A stretch of DNA of 61,614 bases from Gammaproteobacteria bacterium (GCA_013178375.1 JABLXQ010000037.1:1-61614); one strand, 5' to 3'. Positions 42,901 to 52,633 are shown, counted from the first letter of the stretch. Program-made: numbers and translations. Notes: generated from the letters alone by a model not told the origin.

Positions 42901-43254
42901 TCAGCCTTTGCGCTCCCGCACCATGACCAGCCATTTATCGTAGTCCGTGTTCTCCGCATCGTAGATTTCAAAACCGGCAAAGTACCAGCCGTCATCGCCG
43001 CTGGTGGAAATCCACTTCACTTCCGCCTTGAGGAAAAAGCGGCCCTCCTGCCCCGCCAGGACCACGCACAGATCCGTGATGGTACCGTGCGCCACTTCCT
43101 CGCTCATGTAGATCTTGAGTCCCCGCTCGGAGACATCCACCGTTTCGCAGGCGATGACTTTCTGGATGTATTCACCGCTGTCGTCATTCACGGTGAGTTC
43201 CAGATAGGCATCTTCCTTGCGGTGTTGCCGCTTGTGATTGCGATGTTCATTCAT
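42901..43254 (-). CDS. PilZ-domain protein
   Basis: 117 residues from the ATG of MNEHRNHKRQHRKED. PilZ domain with the RxxxR arm KRQHRKEDAYLEL and DVSERGLKIYM (DxSxxG). Predicted cyclic di-GMP receptor. Last gene of a minus-strand operon (DUF1631 19 bp upstream), converging on the diguanylate cyclase gene. This neighbourhood suggests one signalling unit. Confidence 0.9.
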   Translation of the reverse strand: MNEHRNHKRQHRKEDAYLELTVNDDSGEYIQKVIACETVDVSERGLKIYMSEEVAHGTITDLCVVLAGQEGRFFLKAEVKWISTSGDDGWYFAGFEIYDAENTDYDKWLVMVRERKG

Positions 43255-43273
43255 GAAGCTTTCCTCGGCAGTA

Positions 43274-45178
43274 TCAAGACGGTGGCTTGCGTTCTTCCTG
43301 TATGCTGCGAACAACCCGTTCCAGCGTATTGTTGAACTTGATTCCGGTATCAATGATGGTCACCAGGCCGCGCGCCAGCAATTCGGCCAGTGGTACGCGA
43401 TCGATCTCCAGCACCTTGACGCCCAGGCGGTTCACAAACACCAGCTTCTCGCGACCACGAATACGCACTGCCAGTTTACAACGTTCCTCGCCTTTGGAGG
43501 TCTGCTGCAGGATCCAGCCTCCCACCTGCAGTTGATCGATGGCCTGCAGAGCGGCATTGCGTTCTGCCTCACTGACCGGGCGCGGCGCAAGAAAATCCAC
43601 GGCATCGACATCGCCGGTTTCTGCAATCGGGCCGGGAGCGGCGACTGATGTCTGCGGTGGAGCTGCGGCAACCTCTTCTGCAACTGCGGGAGTGTCCGCT
43701 GTCGCCGCCGGAGCAACGATCGCCGGGGCCTCAATCACCGGCGCCTTCAGAAGGATATCGATGCGGGATTCCGGCTGGGGCGCCGGTGCGACAGGCTGCT
43801 CCGCCTGCCAGCGTTGCCAGCGCACATGCAGATCCGCCAGCACGGCATCGAGCTTCTGATCCCACCAGTGACCCTGGCCAATCAGTTCGAGCACGCCGCC
43901 TTCCAGCCCCTGTGCCAGCTGAAATGCGGTCTTTTTGATGATGGTCTTGCCGCTCTGGCTCACCAGCACCCAGGGTTCGTCGTCGCTGCTTTTGATCGTA
44001 ACGCGGCAAAGTTCATGGCTGCCATCGGTGGTCTTGACCCGCAACCAGGCCCCGGTCTGCAGGGCCTGGATTTCGGCCAGCGCCCGTGGACTCACCTGCT
44101 TGACTTCCGCCATCGTGACCTGCGCACTGGTCAACTGCAGTGCCGGCACCTTCACCGCTTCAAGATTGGCGCCGCTGAGCAGGGCCATCAGCACCAGTTC
44201 CAGCGGGTCGAGCGCCGCCTCCAGCGCCGCCGGATCATCGCTCACGCTCACCAGCAGGGCGCGAATGTTTTTCATCATGACCGGATAAAAACTGCGGTGC
44301 TTGTCACGCCCCTTGGCATCAGCGCATTCCAGCGCGAATTCCACCAGGGATTCGGTGATGCGCACCTGCCGCTTCCAGGTACTGCCCTCTTCGCCTTCGC
44401 GCATGGACACCAGCCGCAACGACTTGCGCCACTCGCCATGCAGAAATTCCACCAGCTGGCGTGGCAGCAATTTACCGGCAGCGACGCGGTTCAGTTCCTG
44501 CACCACGCGGGGTTCCGCCACCCGCTCCTTGCGCCGCACGGATTCCAGCGATCGCAGTTGCTGTTCGATCTGCCCCACCTTGTCGTCCTGGCCGGCAAAC
44601 CAGGACTGGGCTTCGATGCAGACACTGTTGAACTGGCTCACATCCTGCCGGAAATCCTGCTGGATGCGGCGAATGAACTGCGCCAGGGCATCGCGCAGGA
44701 TCTGACGACTTTTGTGCGAACTGCTGAGCAGGTTGAGATGCAGCTGGTTGAGGAAACGCCGCACCAGATTCTGCGGCGCAAAGAAAAAGGAATAGTCCTG
44801 CAGCGCGTAACGGATCACGGGCAGACGCAGCGACGCCAACCAGTCCACCGCCTGGGAATCCAGACCGTCCCCTGCCAACAGCTGGTCGAACAGCTGGTCC
44901 AGCAACAGGATCAGGCCCCAATCCGGTTGCGCCACCGGCAGCGGAATCTGCAGCTCACTGCAGCGCTCCACCAATGCGCTGGCGGCATTGAGTTTCAGGC
45001 CGGCATCCTGCAGGGTTTGCTGCACCAGCCAGAGCTTGTCATACAGCACCGCCATCGCATTTCTGCTGCGCGCCGGCACCAGTTTGATTTTATCGGTGGC
45101 TGGCTCGTCCGCATGCAGGCGCAGCAGTTCCACCAGAATGCGGGCACCGATGCGCGGTGTGGCGCTGTCGTCAGCCAT
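43274..45178 (-). CDS. DUF1631 protein
   Basis: 634 residues from the ATG at 45178, which overlaps the stop of the upstream gene (ATGGCTGA). DUF1631 family of gammaproteobacteria, sometimes misnamed thymidine phosphorylase; function unknown. N-terminal and middle parts are helical (LVELLRLHADEPAT, FRQDVSQFNSVCIEAQSWF). An Ala/Pro-rich linker (about 495-550) leads to a C-terminal domain (VGGWILQQTSKGEERCKLAV, LVFVNRLGVKVLEID) that looks like a degenerate PilZ-type barrel. A true PilZ gene follows, so a link to cyclic di-GMP is plausible but inferred. Confidence 0.88.
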   Translation of the reverse strand: MADDSATPRIGARILVELLRLHADEPATDKIKLVPARSRNAMAVLYDKLWLVQQTLQDAGLKLNAASALVERCSELQIPLPVAQPDWGLILLLDQLFDQLLAGDGLDSQAVDWLASLRLPVIRYALQDYSFFFAPQNLVRRFLNQLHLNLLSSSHKSRQILRDALAQFIRRIQQDFRQDVSQFNSVCIEAQSWFAGQDDKVGQIEQQLRSLESVRRKERVAEPRVVQELNRVAAGKLLPRQLVEFLHGEWRKSLRLVSMREGEEGSTWKRQVRITESLVEFALECADAKGRDKHRSFYPVMMKNIRALLVSVSDDPAALEAALDPLELVLMALLSGANLEAVKVPALQLTSAQVTMAEVKQVSPRALAEIQALQTGAWLRVKTTDGSHELCRVTIKSSDDEPWVLVSQSGKTIIKKTAFQLAQGLEGGVLELIGQGHWWDQKLDAVLADLHVRWQRWQAEQPVAPAPQPESRIDILLKAPVIEAPAIVAPAATADTPAVAEEVAAAPPQTSVAAPGPIAETGDVDAVDFLAPRPVSEAERNAALQAIDQLQVGGWILQQTSKGEERCKLAVRIRGREKLVFVNRLGVKVLEIDRVPLAELLARGLVTIIDTGIKFNNTLERVVRSIQEERKPPS

Positions 45179-45980
45179 GGGATGCATGACTCCGGACCGA
45201 CTTCGGCAACAACCGGCAGGCCACTTCGCCACGCTGAAACACCAGCAGTTCACCGGTTTGCAAATTTTCCCAGGGCTCATTGGTGGTGAGCGGCGCGGTG
45301 GCGATCACGGTTACCACATCATTGGCAACTGCCATGTCACTGAAATCCACCGCGACCTCCTTGTCACGCAAATGGGCAACGCCGAACGGGCTGCGCCGGG
45401 TGATGTGACACAGCTTGGTGGAACAATAGCAATACAGGAACTTGGAATCGCTGAACAGGATGTTGAACACGCCGTATTGCCGCAACTCCTCGCACAGGGT
45501 GTGGATCGCACGGAACAGCGCGTTCTTGCGGGGCGGGTAGCGATCGAAACGTTCCCGCAGTTTGTTGAGGATGTAGCAGAAAGCGAATTCGCTGTCGGTG
45601 GTGCCCACCGGACGATAATACGTGAGCGGCAGTTTCTTCACCCCCCGCAACTGGCCATTGTGCGCATACACCCAGGGCAGGCCCCACATTTCGCGGGTGA
45701 ACGGATGGGTATTTTCCAGCGCCACCCGGCCGCTGTTGGCCTTGCGGATGTGGCTGATGACAATGTGGCTCTTGATCGGGTAATCCTTCACGAAACGCGC
45801 GATCTCCGAGGTGGCGCTGGCATCCACATCCTTGAATTCGCGCACACCCTTGCCTTCGAAAAAGGTAATGCCCCAGCCGTCCTTGTGCGGGCCGGTTTCA
45901 CCGCCACGTTTGATCAGCCCCGCGAAACTGAAGCAGATGTCGGTGGAAACGTTGGCGCTCATGCCCATCAATTCGCACAT
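45171..45980 (-). CDS. Class II glutamine amidotransferase, YafJ-like
   Basis: 269 residues from MCELMGMSANV, so Cys2 becomes the N-terminal nucleophile after Met removal; that decides the start at 45980. Ntn-hydrolase motifs: GLIKRGGETGPHKDGWGITF, VISHIRKANSGRVALENTHP and FAYCYILN-type EFAFCYILNKL. YafJ family: glutaminase activity of unknown purpose, related to the gamma-glutamyl hydrolase DUG3. Operon with HIT upstream (4 bp) and DUF1631 downstream (overlap). Confidence 0.93.
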   Translation of the reverse strand: MCELMGMSANVSTDICFSFAGLIKRGGETGPHKDGWGITFFEGKGVREFKDVDASATSEIARFVKDYPIKSHIVISHIRKANSGRVALENTHPFTREMWGLPWVYAHNGQLRGVKKLPLTYYRPVGTTDSEFAFCYILNKLRERFDRYPPRKNALFRAIHTLCEELRQYGVFNILFSDSKFLYCYCSTKLCHITRRSPFGVAHLRDKEVAVDFSDMAVANDVVTVIATAPLTTNEPWENLQTGELLVFQRGEVACRLLPKSVRSHASHG

Positions 45981-45984
45981 TCGG

Positions 45985-46437
45985 CTACACCTGCTGCGGC
46001 ATGTGGCGGGCAATACGCTGGGCCAGTTCGTCCAGCCGGTTACGGTGGGCCTCCTGGCCGAAATAATTCAGGTAGCGGGTGGAAAACGAAAACACGGCGC
46101 GGTGCAGATCACCCTGCTGGCGCGGCAACACATGCAGGTGAACATGGGGGACGTGCTGGTTGGCGGCGGGGCCGTCATTCAAAAATACATTGTTGCCATC
46201 ACAGGGCAGGCCCGCCGCTTTTTGTGCGCGAATAACGGCGTTGGCCACCTCGAACAGATGGCCACGGGTGGCACGGTCCAGACCGTCGATGAAAACGGAA
46301 TGCAGGTGGGGAATCACCAGCACATGGCCCGGCCGCATGGGAAACAGATCCATGAAAGCCAGACACAGGTCATCGCGATAGACGACGCTGGCCGGCGCGG
46401 AACCGGACACAATGGAACAGAAAATGCAATCACTCAT
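45985..46437 (-). CDS. HIT-family nucleotide hydrolase
   Basis: 150 residues. Histidine triad HVPHVHLHVLPR (HxHxH) near residue 98, metal-type start CIFCSIVSG and RPGHVLVIPHLHSVF. Probably hydrolyses nucleotide phosphoramidates or dinucleotides in the cytoplasm. A C-terminal helical extension of about 40 residues is present. Follows the VWA gene by 20 bp in the same operon. Confidence 0.93.
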   Translation of the reverse strand: MSDCIFCSIVSGSAPASVVYRDDLCLAFMDLFPMRPGHVLVIPHLHSVFIDGLDRATRGHLFEVANAVIRAQKAAGLPCDGNNVFLNDGPAANQHVPHVHLHVLPRQQGDLHRAVFSFSTRYLNYFGQEAHRNRLDELAQRIARHMPQQV

Positions 46438-46457
46438 ACTGCAGAACCCGGGTTCCG

Positions 46458-48923
46458 TTATTTTTTGGTGGCAGGATTATCCAGTTTAAATTCGTCCTCG
46501 GCAAAACCCGGTTTCTTGCCCGGGCCCGGCTTCTTGCCGGTGACTTCTTCCAGCATTTCGTCGATGGTGCGATTGATGGAGGTATCACTGGCGCCCTCTT
46601 CCTGCTCATTGAGCATCATGTCGAGATCATCCAGGTTGGGTACATCCTCTTCTTCAATCACATCATCGAAATCATCATCGATCTCGATCATCTCGTCGTC
46701 GTCCAGTTCCAGTGGCGCGGCCTGCATCACGTAGTTGGTTTCCTTCGCCACCACGGGCGGAGCCGGTGGCGGAACGGGCGCCGCCGCTGGCTCGGTCACC
46801 CGCATTACAGTGGCTTCCTCGGGAATCCCGGGCAGCTCGTCCACCATCGCAGCTGGCACGGCAGCGGCGACAACGGGTGCCGGCTCTGCCCCGGCTTCGG
46901 CACGACGGGCATTTTCTTCCAGCTGACGCTGTTTGAGGCGCTGGATGTCTTCCACCACCTGCTTTTGTTTAACGTCGGTTTTACGCAGGAATTTCAGGTA
47001 GAAAAACAGTCCGACGCCGGCGATGGCCACATTGCCCAGAATGAACAGCGATATCAGCAGAACCCAGGGGGTGGACTCGTCCGCTGGCTCTGCCGGCGCG
47101 GGTTCTTCGGCATCCGATTCCGCCACGGGCTGCACCGGTGCGGGCTCGTCGGCAGGCATATCCGCTTCCGGCCCGGGCACGGATTCCGCTGTTTCAGTGG
47201 CAGCCAGTTCATCTTCCGGCAATGGCATGTCATCCGGTGGCAGCTCCTCCACATCCAGGCTGGGAATATCCAGCGCACTGGCATCGAACGTCACCGGTGC
47301 CTGATCCGATTTCACTGTCGCCGGTGCGTCGGCCATGCTCTGCGTCAGCGGGGTGTAATCCACCGGGTAAGGGCCCTGCAACATTTCAAACTGGCGTCCG
47401 CTCAGGGATGTGCCCTTCACCGTCAGCGCCACCTGATACACGCCCTGCGCGCCAAAGGGCAGCACGTCCACCTGCCAGCGGCCATCGTCGCGCTGCTTCA
47501 CCGGCTGCAGGGTTTCCCTGCCGTTGGGGTCGGTGATCTTGGCCGCCAGCTGCAAACTTTCGGCATTCACCATGCCCACCCGCGGCTCCGCCACCAGCAG
47601 TTGCACCACCTGACCGTTCTCGTCGCGGTATTCGGTTTTCACATCCAGCACGTCGCGGTACACCGTCATGTTGTACTGCTTCTTGCGCTTGAAGGTCTTG
47701 CCGTCCACCAGCAGGGTGAAGGTGTGGTCGCCCGCCAGTAAAGTGCGCCCCAGCTTGGCACTGTAAACGCCGTCCGCCGGCACGTTGCTGGTGCCATCGG
47801 CATTGCGCGACAGCTTGCCCTCGAAGGTTTCGCCGCTGGCGGTCTGCTGGCTGAAGGTGATCTCCATCAGTTCAAGAAAATTCGGGTTGGCTATAGCACG
47901 GCCGTGCTCCGCCAGATGCATGCGCATCGTGATTTTCTCGCCTTCCAGCACGCTGTCCGGAAGCCCTTCCACTTCCAGTTGCAGGTCGGACACCACCGTG
48001 ACGCGGTTGGACGGGTCCAGATCCCCTGCGACTTTCCATTTGCCGGGCTGTGGGTTGTACACCGTGATCAGATCATAGCGCTGGTCGGCAAACCAGCTGA
48101 CGTTGCGGCTGCCCTTGCTCAGGCTGAAGCGCAGGCCGTCGGGCGCCACCAGTTCGGTGGGCTTGCCGCCGGCCTTGCGGAAAATCAGGGCGGTGAACTC
48201 TTTCACGGATTCATCGATGGAGAAGGTGTCGCCTTCGATCGGCACCTGTTCCGGCAGATTCACCTTGTCGGCAGTGGTAACGAAGGCTTTCAGCAGCTCA
48301 TCGGCATTGCGGGCAATCACGAAGCTGCCACCGGTATTCAGCGCCAGGCTGCGCAGGAAGGACTGGTCGGCCTGATCCGACAGTGCCACGGTGCGGATGC
48401 GGAAGCCGCCCGCTTTCAGCTTCGGCACAATCTCATCCAGGATGCGCTTGCGTTCGCGCTCGTTGACGGCGGGATTCTTGGCGATGTCCACCATGCCATC
48501 CGACAGCAGGATGATGGTGCGGTCCCAGGCGGGATCGGGTTTGTTCTGGCTCCGGGCGGCAGCTTCGAGCGCGGCACCGATGCCGGTGAACAGGCCGCGG
48601 GAGTGGATGGCGTCAACCTTGCCGGCCGCAGACTTCTTCCAGTCCGCCGACACCTTGCCGTGGGGCACCAGGGATTTCACCCCCTGGTCGAACATCCAGA
48701 TGCCCAGCTGGCTGCCGTCCTGGGCCAGGTTCAGCAGCAGTTTCACCGCCGGCACCCGCAGATTGTTCGGATCGGTCTTCTTCATGCTGCCGGATACGTC
48801 GATCAGCACCCGCAGATCTGGCGGAGCGGCCGTTTTTTCCTCGGCAAATGACGTCTGGGCGCCATAAAACAGCGCCCAGAGCAGGATTATCCACAGCAGG
48901 CCGGGAAGCGGGGGCAGTTTCAA
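46458..48923 (-). CDS. Membrane-anchored VWA protein with metalloprotein-like N terminus
   Basis: 821 residues. Signal peptide (LLWIILLWALFYGAQTSFA), then a periplasmic VWA domain with a perfect MIDAS start LRVLIDVSGSMKKTDPNNL and TIILLSDGMVDIAKN. Ig-like beta domains follow (about 230-540). After an acidic Pro/Glu/Ala-rich stretch comes one membrane helix (WVLLISLFILGNVAIAGVGLFFY, about 640), and the cytoplasmic tail is acidic (EIDDDFDDVIEEEDVP). The start is TTG at 48923 after GGAG. Likely an envelope adhesion or sensor protein; no partner is known. First gene of the HIT/amidotransferase/DUF1631/PilZ operon. Confidence 0.85.
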   Translation of the reverse strand: MKLPPLPGLLWIILLWALFYGAQTSFAEEKTAAPPDLRVLIDVSGSMKKTDPNNLRVPAVKLLLNLAQDGSQLGIWMFDQGVKSLVPHGKVSADWKKSAAGKVDAIHSRGLFTGIGAALEAAARSQNKPDPAWDRTIILLSDGMVDIAKNPAVNERERKRILDEIVPKLKAGGFRIRTVALSDQADQSFLRSLALNTGGSFVIARNADELLKAFVTTADKVNLPEQVPIEGDTFSIDESVKEFTALIFRKAGGKPTELVAPDGLRFSLSKGSRNVSWFADQRYDLITVYNPQPGKWKVAGDLDPSNRVTVVSDLQLEVEGLPDSVLEGEKITMRMHLAEHGRAIANPNFLELMEITFSQQTASGETFEGKLSRNADGTSNVPADGVYSAKLGRTLLAGDHTFTLLVDGKTFKRKKQYNMTVYRDVLDVKTEYRDENGQVVQLLVAEPRVGMVNAESLQLAAKITDPNGRETLQPVKQRDDGRWQVDVLPFGAQGVYQVALTVKGTSLSGRQFEMLQGPYPVDYTPLTQSMADAPATVKSDQAPVTFDASALDIPSLDVEELPPDDMPLPEDELAATETAESVPGPEADMPADEPAPVQPVAESDAEEPAPAEPADESTPWVLLISLFILGNVAIAGVGLFFYLKFLRKTDVKQKQVVEDIQRLKQRQLEENARRAEAGAEPAPVVAAAVPAAMVDELPGIPEEATVMRVTEPAAAPVPPPAPPVVAKETNYVMQAAPLELDDDEMIEIDDDFDDVIEEEDVPNLDDLDMMLNEQEEGASDTSINRTIDEMLEEVTGKKPGPGKKPGFAEDEFKLDNPATKK

Positions 48924-49037
48924 GAAAACTCCGTGACAGGTGTGCTACCAACACTGTTTAGTTATAGCAGCTTTGCCGGTGTTTTCCTGACGGGAACGGT
49001 AAAAGTGACGGGCAACCGCCTGATTTGCGGCGGAACC

Positions 49038-49382
49038 TCAGGCGTGCCGTTTTGACAGCAGAAAACGGACGAAACCATCGATGACCAGGATCACCAGCCC
49101 CAGCATCAGGCCGTAGATCAGGTAGGGTGCGGCATGCAGGGCGTCACCCCCTTTCACCAGGGTCATATCGAACAGCAGCACCACAAAGGCCGGTGCCAGT
49201 TCGTCCATGCCCGGGGCCACCGGTGCGGGCACCAGCAGAAAGGCCGCCACCAGGATACGCAGCAGCTGGCGCACAGGGCTCCAGGGCAGGAATTTGGTCA
49301 TGCGCCACCACACCAGCAGGCAACCCAGTGCACCGGCGCAGTAAGCGGCCCAGGCCACGTTGTTTTCGGTGTATTCCAGCAT
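49038..49382 (-). CDS. Small membrane protein of unknown function
   Basis: 114 residues with three or four hydrophobic segments (AYCAGALGCLLVWW, LLRILVAAFLLVPAPV, AFVVLLFDMTLV, LIYGLMLGLVILVIDGFVRFLL). It lies 17 bp downstream of ycgN and may be co-transcribed with rnd-ycgL-ycgN. Homologues with the same length follow these genes in related gammaproteobacteria, as far as I recall. No function known. Confidence 0.75.
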   Translation of the reverse strand: MLEYTENNVAWAAYCAGALGCLLVWWRMTKFLPWSPVRQLLRILVAAFLLVPAPVAPGMDELAPAFVVLLFDMTLVKGGDALHAAPYLIYGLMLGLVILVIDGFVRFLLSKRHA

Positions 49383-49399
49383 CAGGCTTCTCTCAGGGC

Positions 49400-49840
49400 C
49401 TAGTTCACCCAGTGAATGATATGGTCTTCCCAGTCTTCTTCCGCGACGCTGTTCATGGAAACGGCGCGGCCCCGTACGGAAATGCCGGCTTTGTGGACGC
49501 TGTCCGGATCGCCGGACACCAGCGGATGCCAGTCCGCCAGCCCCCGCCCCTCATGCAGGCGGCGATAGGCACAACTGTCGGGCAGCCAGTGGAAGGTCGG
49601 CAGGTTGGTCAGGTCCAGGCGCAGGCAGTCCGGCACCCGCGCCAGCCGGTTGGGGTAATCACCGCAACGGCAGGTTTTCAGGTCCAGCAGGGTGCAGGCC
49701 AGATCGGTGTAGAACACCTCGCCGTTGTCCTCATCCTCCAGTTTCTGCAGGCAACACAGGCCGCAGCCGTCGCAGAGAGATTCCCACTCGTCACGGCTCA
49801 TTTCCACCAGGGTTTTGTGTTCCCAGAAGCGCGCCGGCAT
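49400..49840 (-). CDS. ycgN: YcgN family (UPF0260) Cys-rich protein
   Basis: 146 residues from ATG 49840, overlapping the ycgL stop (TGATG). Cys pattern: [33 protein letters not shown] and [10 protein letters not shown], with WHPLVSGDP and a conserved tail [10 protein letters not shown]. Family members are taken to bind zinc or an iron-sulfur cluster, but the function is not established. Third gene of rnd-ycgL-ycgN. Confidence 0.93.
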   Translation of the reverse strand: MPARFWEHKTLVEMSRDEWESLCDGCGLCCLQKLEDEDNGEVFYTDLACTLLDLKTCRCGDYPNRLARVPDCLRLDLTNLPTFHWLPDSCAYRRLHEGRGLADWHPLVSGDPDSVHKAGISVRGRAVSMNSVAEEDWEDHIIHWVN

Positions 49841-50124
49841 CAAATTTCCTGCGTGAACTCGCCGGGCGGCATTTGCAGGTAGAACCCATGCTCCCGCAGA
49901 CCCTTGATGACGTCGGCGGCACTGACGCGGGCCAGCTTGCGGGACGGTGTCAGCTCCAGATCCAGCACATGACCCGGCACACCAAAGCGCTGCAGCAGGG
50001 GTTCGGGCACCTGTTCAAAGGGGGTTTCTGTTTTCGGCACGTACAGATACATGCCTTCCTTTTTGGGGCTGCGGTAGACCGCGCAGTGAACGGGTTCTCC
50101 GCTGTGCTGAATTTCAGTGCTCAT
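49840..50124 (-). CDS. ycgL: YcgL family protein
   Basis: 94 residues from ATG 50124, overlapping the end of rnd by 11 bp. [32 protein letters not shown] and [11 protein letters not shown] are family hallmarks. Small alpha/beta protein of unknown role, found after rnd in many gammaproteobacteria; this coupling suggests a link with RNA turnover. Confidence 0.94.
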   Translation of the reverse strand: MSTEIQHSGEPVHCAVYRSPKKEGMYLYVPKTETPFEQVPEPLLQRFGVPGHVLDLELTPSRKLARVSAADVIKGLREHGFYLQMPPGEFTQEI

Positions 50125-51322
50125 TGGGTTCACTTCCACCAGAAGCCGTTGCAGGGGCCGATGCCAGGGAATGAGCGTTCAGCCGGGGCAGCAACACCTG
50201 GGCGCGCCAGCCGCTGAATACGTCGCTGCCATCCTGGCCTTCGGCACGGTCCTGGATGTAATCGGACAGCTGGGCCTTGCTGGCCAGCAGCTCGGGCACG
50301 ATGCCCAGTTCCTGCCCCAGGGTGGTGAGGACGTTGCGCAATTCCTTGTAGTCGTCCTGCTGTTGCCGGGTGAGCGGCTGCGGGATGGGCCAGGTGGGCT
50401 TGCCCTGCTCCAGGCCGATCTGCAGTTGTTTCAGCAGCTCATCGCCCCAGCGGCGGATACTGCTGCCCTGCACGCCGATATCCTCCAGCGCGCCCTTGTG
50501 TCGGGGCTGCTTTTCCACCAGACCATACAGCACCGCGTCCTTGCCGATGAAGGTGCGGGGGATGTTGCGTTCCCGCGCCATGCGCTCGCGCCAGGCCGCC
50601 AGATGTTGCAGCGCCGCCTGCTGCTCGGGCTTGAATTTCCAGCCGGAGGTGAAGCCCAGATAGAGCATGTCGTCCGGCGTTTTGTTGCGGTAGCGTTCCA
50701 GCAGCGCGTTGCACTCCTGGGTGCACCAGTCGATTCGCTGCCGTTGCGTGAGTTTGTCCAGCAGCAGGTCCGCCAGCCGGAACAGGTGGCGCACATCCTC
50801 GGCGGCGTAGTGGATCTGGGAATCGGTGAGCGGGCGCTTGGTCCAGTCGGAGCGGGTTTCCTCCTTGCCCAGATCCACGTTCAGGGTTTCCTTCAGCAGC
50901 CGCTGCAAGCCGGTCTGGCGGTCGAAGCCGGCGAGGCTGGCGGCAATCTGGGTGTCCAGCAGGTTGGCCGGCAGACGGCCCCAGATCAGCTGGAACAGTT
51001 CCAGATCCTCGCCGCCACTGTGCATCAGCAGTTGCATTTCGGGGGACAGCAGGACTGCGCCAAGCGACTGCAGATCGGCATTCTGGATGCGCACCGGGTC
51101 CACCAGGTAGATGTCGGTGGGCGTGGCGATCTGGATCAGGCCGGGCAGAGGATTGTAGGTGTTGGTGCGGACGAACTCGGTGTCCACCGCCAGGCGCGAT
51201 TGCCCCTGCAACGTCTGGCAGAGGGCGGGCAGTTGCCCGGGCTGGTCGATCCAGTGGACGGTCTGGGGGATCAAGGGGCGCTCATCCTCGGTACATGAAA
51301 GGCGTGGGAAATGAGCGCGCAT
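50114..51322 (-). CDS. rnd: Ribonuclease D
   Basis: About 402 residues. DEDD exonuclease that trims tRNA and other RNA 3' ends. Exo I SRLAVDTEFVRTNTY, Exo II region LLMHSGGEDLELFQLIWG and Exo III IHYAAEDVRHLFRLAD are present, followed by HRDC domains (ALQHLAAWRERMARERN). The start is set at ATG 51322; an in-frame start 27 bp earlier is weaker. First gene of an overlapping operon with ycgL and ycgN. Confidence 0.95.
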   Translation of the reverse strand: MRAHFPRLSCTEDERPLIPQTVHWIDQPGQLPALCQTLQGQSRLAVDTEFVRTNTYNPLPGLIQIATPTDIYLVDPVRIQNADLQSLGAVLLSPEMQLLMHSGGEDLELFQLIWGRLPANLLDTQIAASLAGFDRQTGLQRLLKETLNVDLGKEETRSDWTKRPLTDSQIHYAAEDVRHLFRLADLLLDKLTQRQRIDWCTQECNALLERYRNKTPDDMLYLGFTSGWKFKPEQQAALQHLAAWRERMARERNIPRTFIGKDAVLYGLVEKQPRHKGALEDIGVQGSSIRRWGDELLKQLQIGLEQGKPTWPIPQPLTRQQQDDYKELRNVLTTLGQELGIVPELLASKAQLSDYIQDRAEGQDGSDVFSGWRAQVLLPRLNAHSLASAPATASGGSEPNEH

Positions 51323-51352
51323 TATAGAGAAGGTGGGGCGATCCACCAAACG

Positions 51353-52495
51353 TCACAACCCCATCTGCTTCGCAATCACCTCATTCATGATCTCGTAAGT
51401 GCCGCCGCCAATCGCCAGGATGCGGTTGTCGCGGTACAGCCGCTCCACCAGGGTTTCCCGCATATAGCCCATGCCGCCGAAGATCTGCACTGCATCATAG
51501 GTCACGCGATCACTGACCGTTGTGGCGAAATTCTTCGCCATCGACACTTCCTTCACCACGGATTCGCCCGCACCGATTTTCGCCGCCACCCGGTAAGTGA
51601 ATTCCTTCGACGCTTCCAGCTGGGTCGCCATGTCCGCCAGCTTGTGGCGCAGCACCTGGAATTTGGCCAGGGTCCTGCCGAACGCCTGCCGCTCCTGCAC
51701 ATAGGTCAGGCACGCGTCCAAAGCCAGTTGCGAGGTGGTATTGGCCATCACCGCCAGATTCAGCCGCTCCATCTGGAAATTGGTCATGATCACGTAGAAA
51801 CCGCCGTTTTCCGGGCCAATCAGGTTCGTCACCGGCACCCGCACGTCCTGGAAAAACAGCTCGGCGGTGTCGCTCGCCCACCAGCCCATTTTTTTCAGCT
51901 TTTTGCTGACGGAAAACCCCGGCATGCCCTTTTCCACCAGCAGCAGGCTGATGCCGCCGTAGCCCTCGCCGCCAGTGCGCACCGCCACTGTGTAGTAATC
52001 GGCATTCACACCGCTGGTGATGAAGGTTTTCGAACCGTTGACGATGTAGTGGTCGCCATCCTTCACCGCCCGGGTGCGCAGGCCCGCCACGTCGGAACCG
52101 CCGCCGGGTTCGGTAATGGCCAGACACTGGATCTTGCGCCCGGCGATCACGTCGGAGCAGATGCGCTGCTTCATGTCGTCGCTGCCCCACTTGATGATGG
52201 GCGGCAGACCGATGTCCAGCGACCCCAGACTGGCGGCCACACCGCCGGAGCCACAGGCGAGAATCTCCTCGGTCGCGGCGATGCGGGTGAACATGTCAAA
52301 CCCGCTGCCGCCGTATTCCTCGGGGTAGCCAATGCCCAGAATCCCCGCCGCGCCGGCCTTTTCGTAGAGGGACCGGGGCAACTCCCCCGCCTCTTCCCAA
52401 TCATTCACAAACGGCGTGATTTCCTGCTGCACAAACTTGCGCACGGTTTCGCGCACGATGTTCTGGGTTTCACCGAAATAGGTCTGGTAGGTCAT
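51353..52495 (-). CDS. Acyl-CoA dehydrogenase
   Basis: 380 residues from ATG 52495 (MTYQTYFGETQNIV). FAD enzyme that makes 2-enoyl-CoA. Motifs: AITEPGGGSDVAGLRTRA, YIVNGSKTFITSGVNADYY, RQAFGRTLAKFQVLRHKLAD and the C-terminal QIFGGMGYMRETLVERLYRD with the region of the catalytic base. Full length. A TetR-type operator palindrome lies about 45 bp upstream, so expression is probably substrate-controlled. The substrate chain cannot be told. Confidence 0.94.
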   Translation of the reverse strand: MTYQTYFGETQNIVRETVRKFVQQEITPFVNDWEEAGELPRSLYEKAGAAGILGIGYPEEYGGSGFDMFTRIAATEEILACGSGGVAASLGSLDIGLPPIIKWGSDDMKQRICSDVIAGRKIQCLAITEPGGGSDVAGLRTRAVKDGDHYIVNGSKTFITSGVNADYYTVAVRTGGEGYGGISLLLVEKGMPGFSVSKKLKKMGWWASDTAELFFQDVRVPVTNLIGPENGGFYVIMTNFQMERLNLAVMANTTSQLALDACLTYVQERQAFGRTLAKFQVLRHKLADMATQLEASKEFTYRVAAKIGAGESVVKEVSMAKNFATTVSDRVTYDAVQIFGGMGYMRETLVERLYRDNRILAIGGGTYEIMNEVIAKQMGL

Positions 52496-52537
52496 GAAGT
52501 CACCGGAATGCCGTTTCTGGGAAGGACGAGGCAATTT

Positions 52538-52555
52538 ACCAAGCGCTTGCTTGGT
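52538..52555. promoter_or_regulatory. Probable TetR-family operator
   Basis: Inverted repeat ACCAAGC (52538-52544)/GCTTGGT (52549-52555) with a 4-bp spacer, in the gap between the divergent acyl-CoA dehydrogenase and the unknown gene at 52634. The form resembles operators of TetR-type regulators of acyl-CoA metabolism. No regulator gene is adjacent. Confidence 0.6.
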
Positions 52556-52633
52556 TTACAAGGCAGGGCAAAACTGCACTATGCTGTCAGCCAGCGGCAG
52601 TAAACGGATTCCACCAGCACAGGGAAGGACAAG

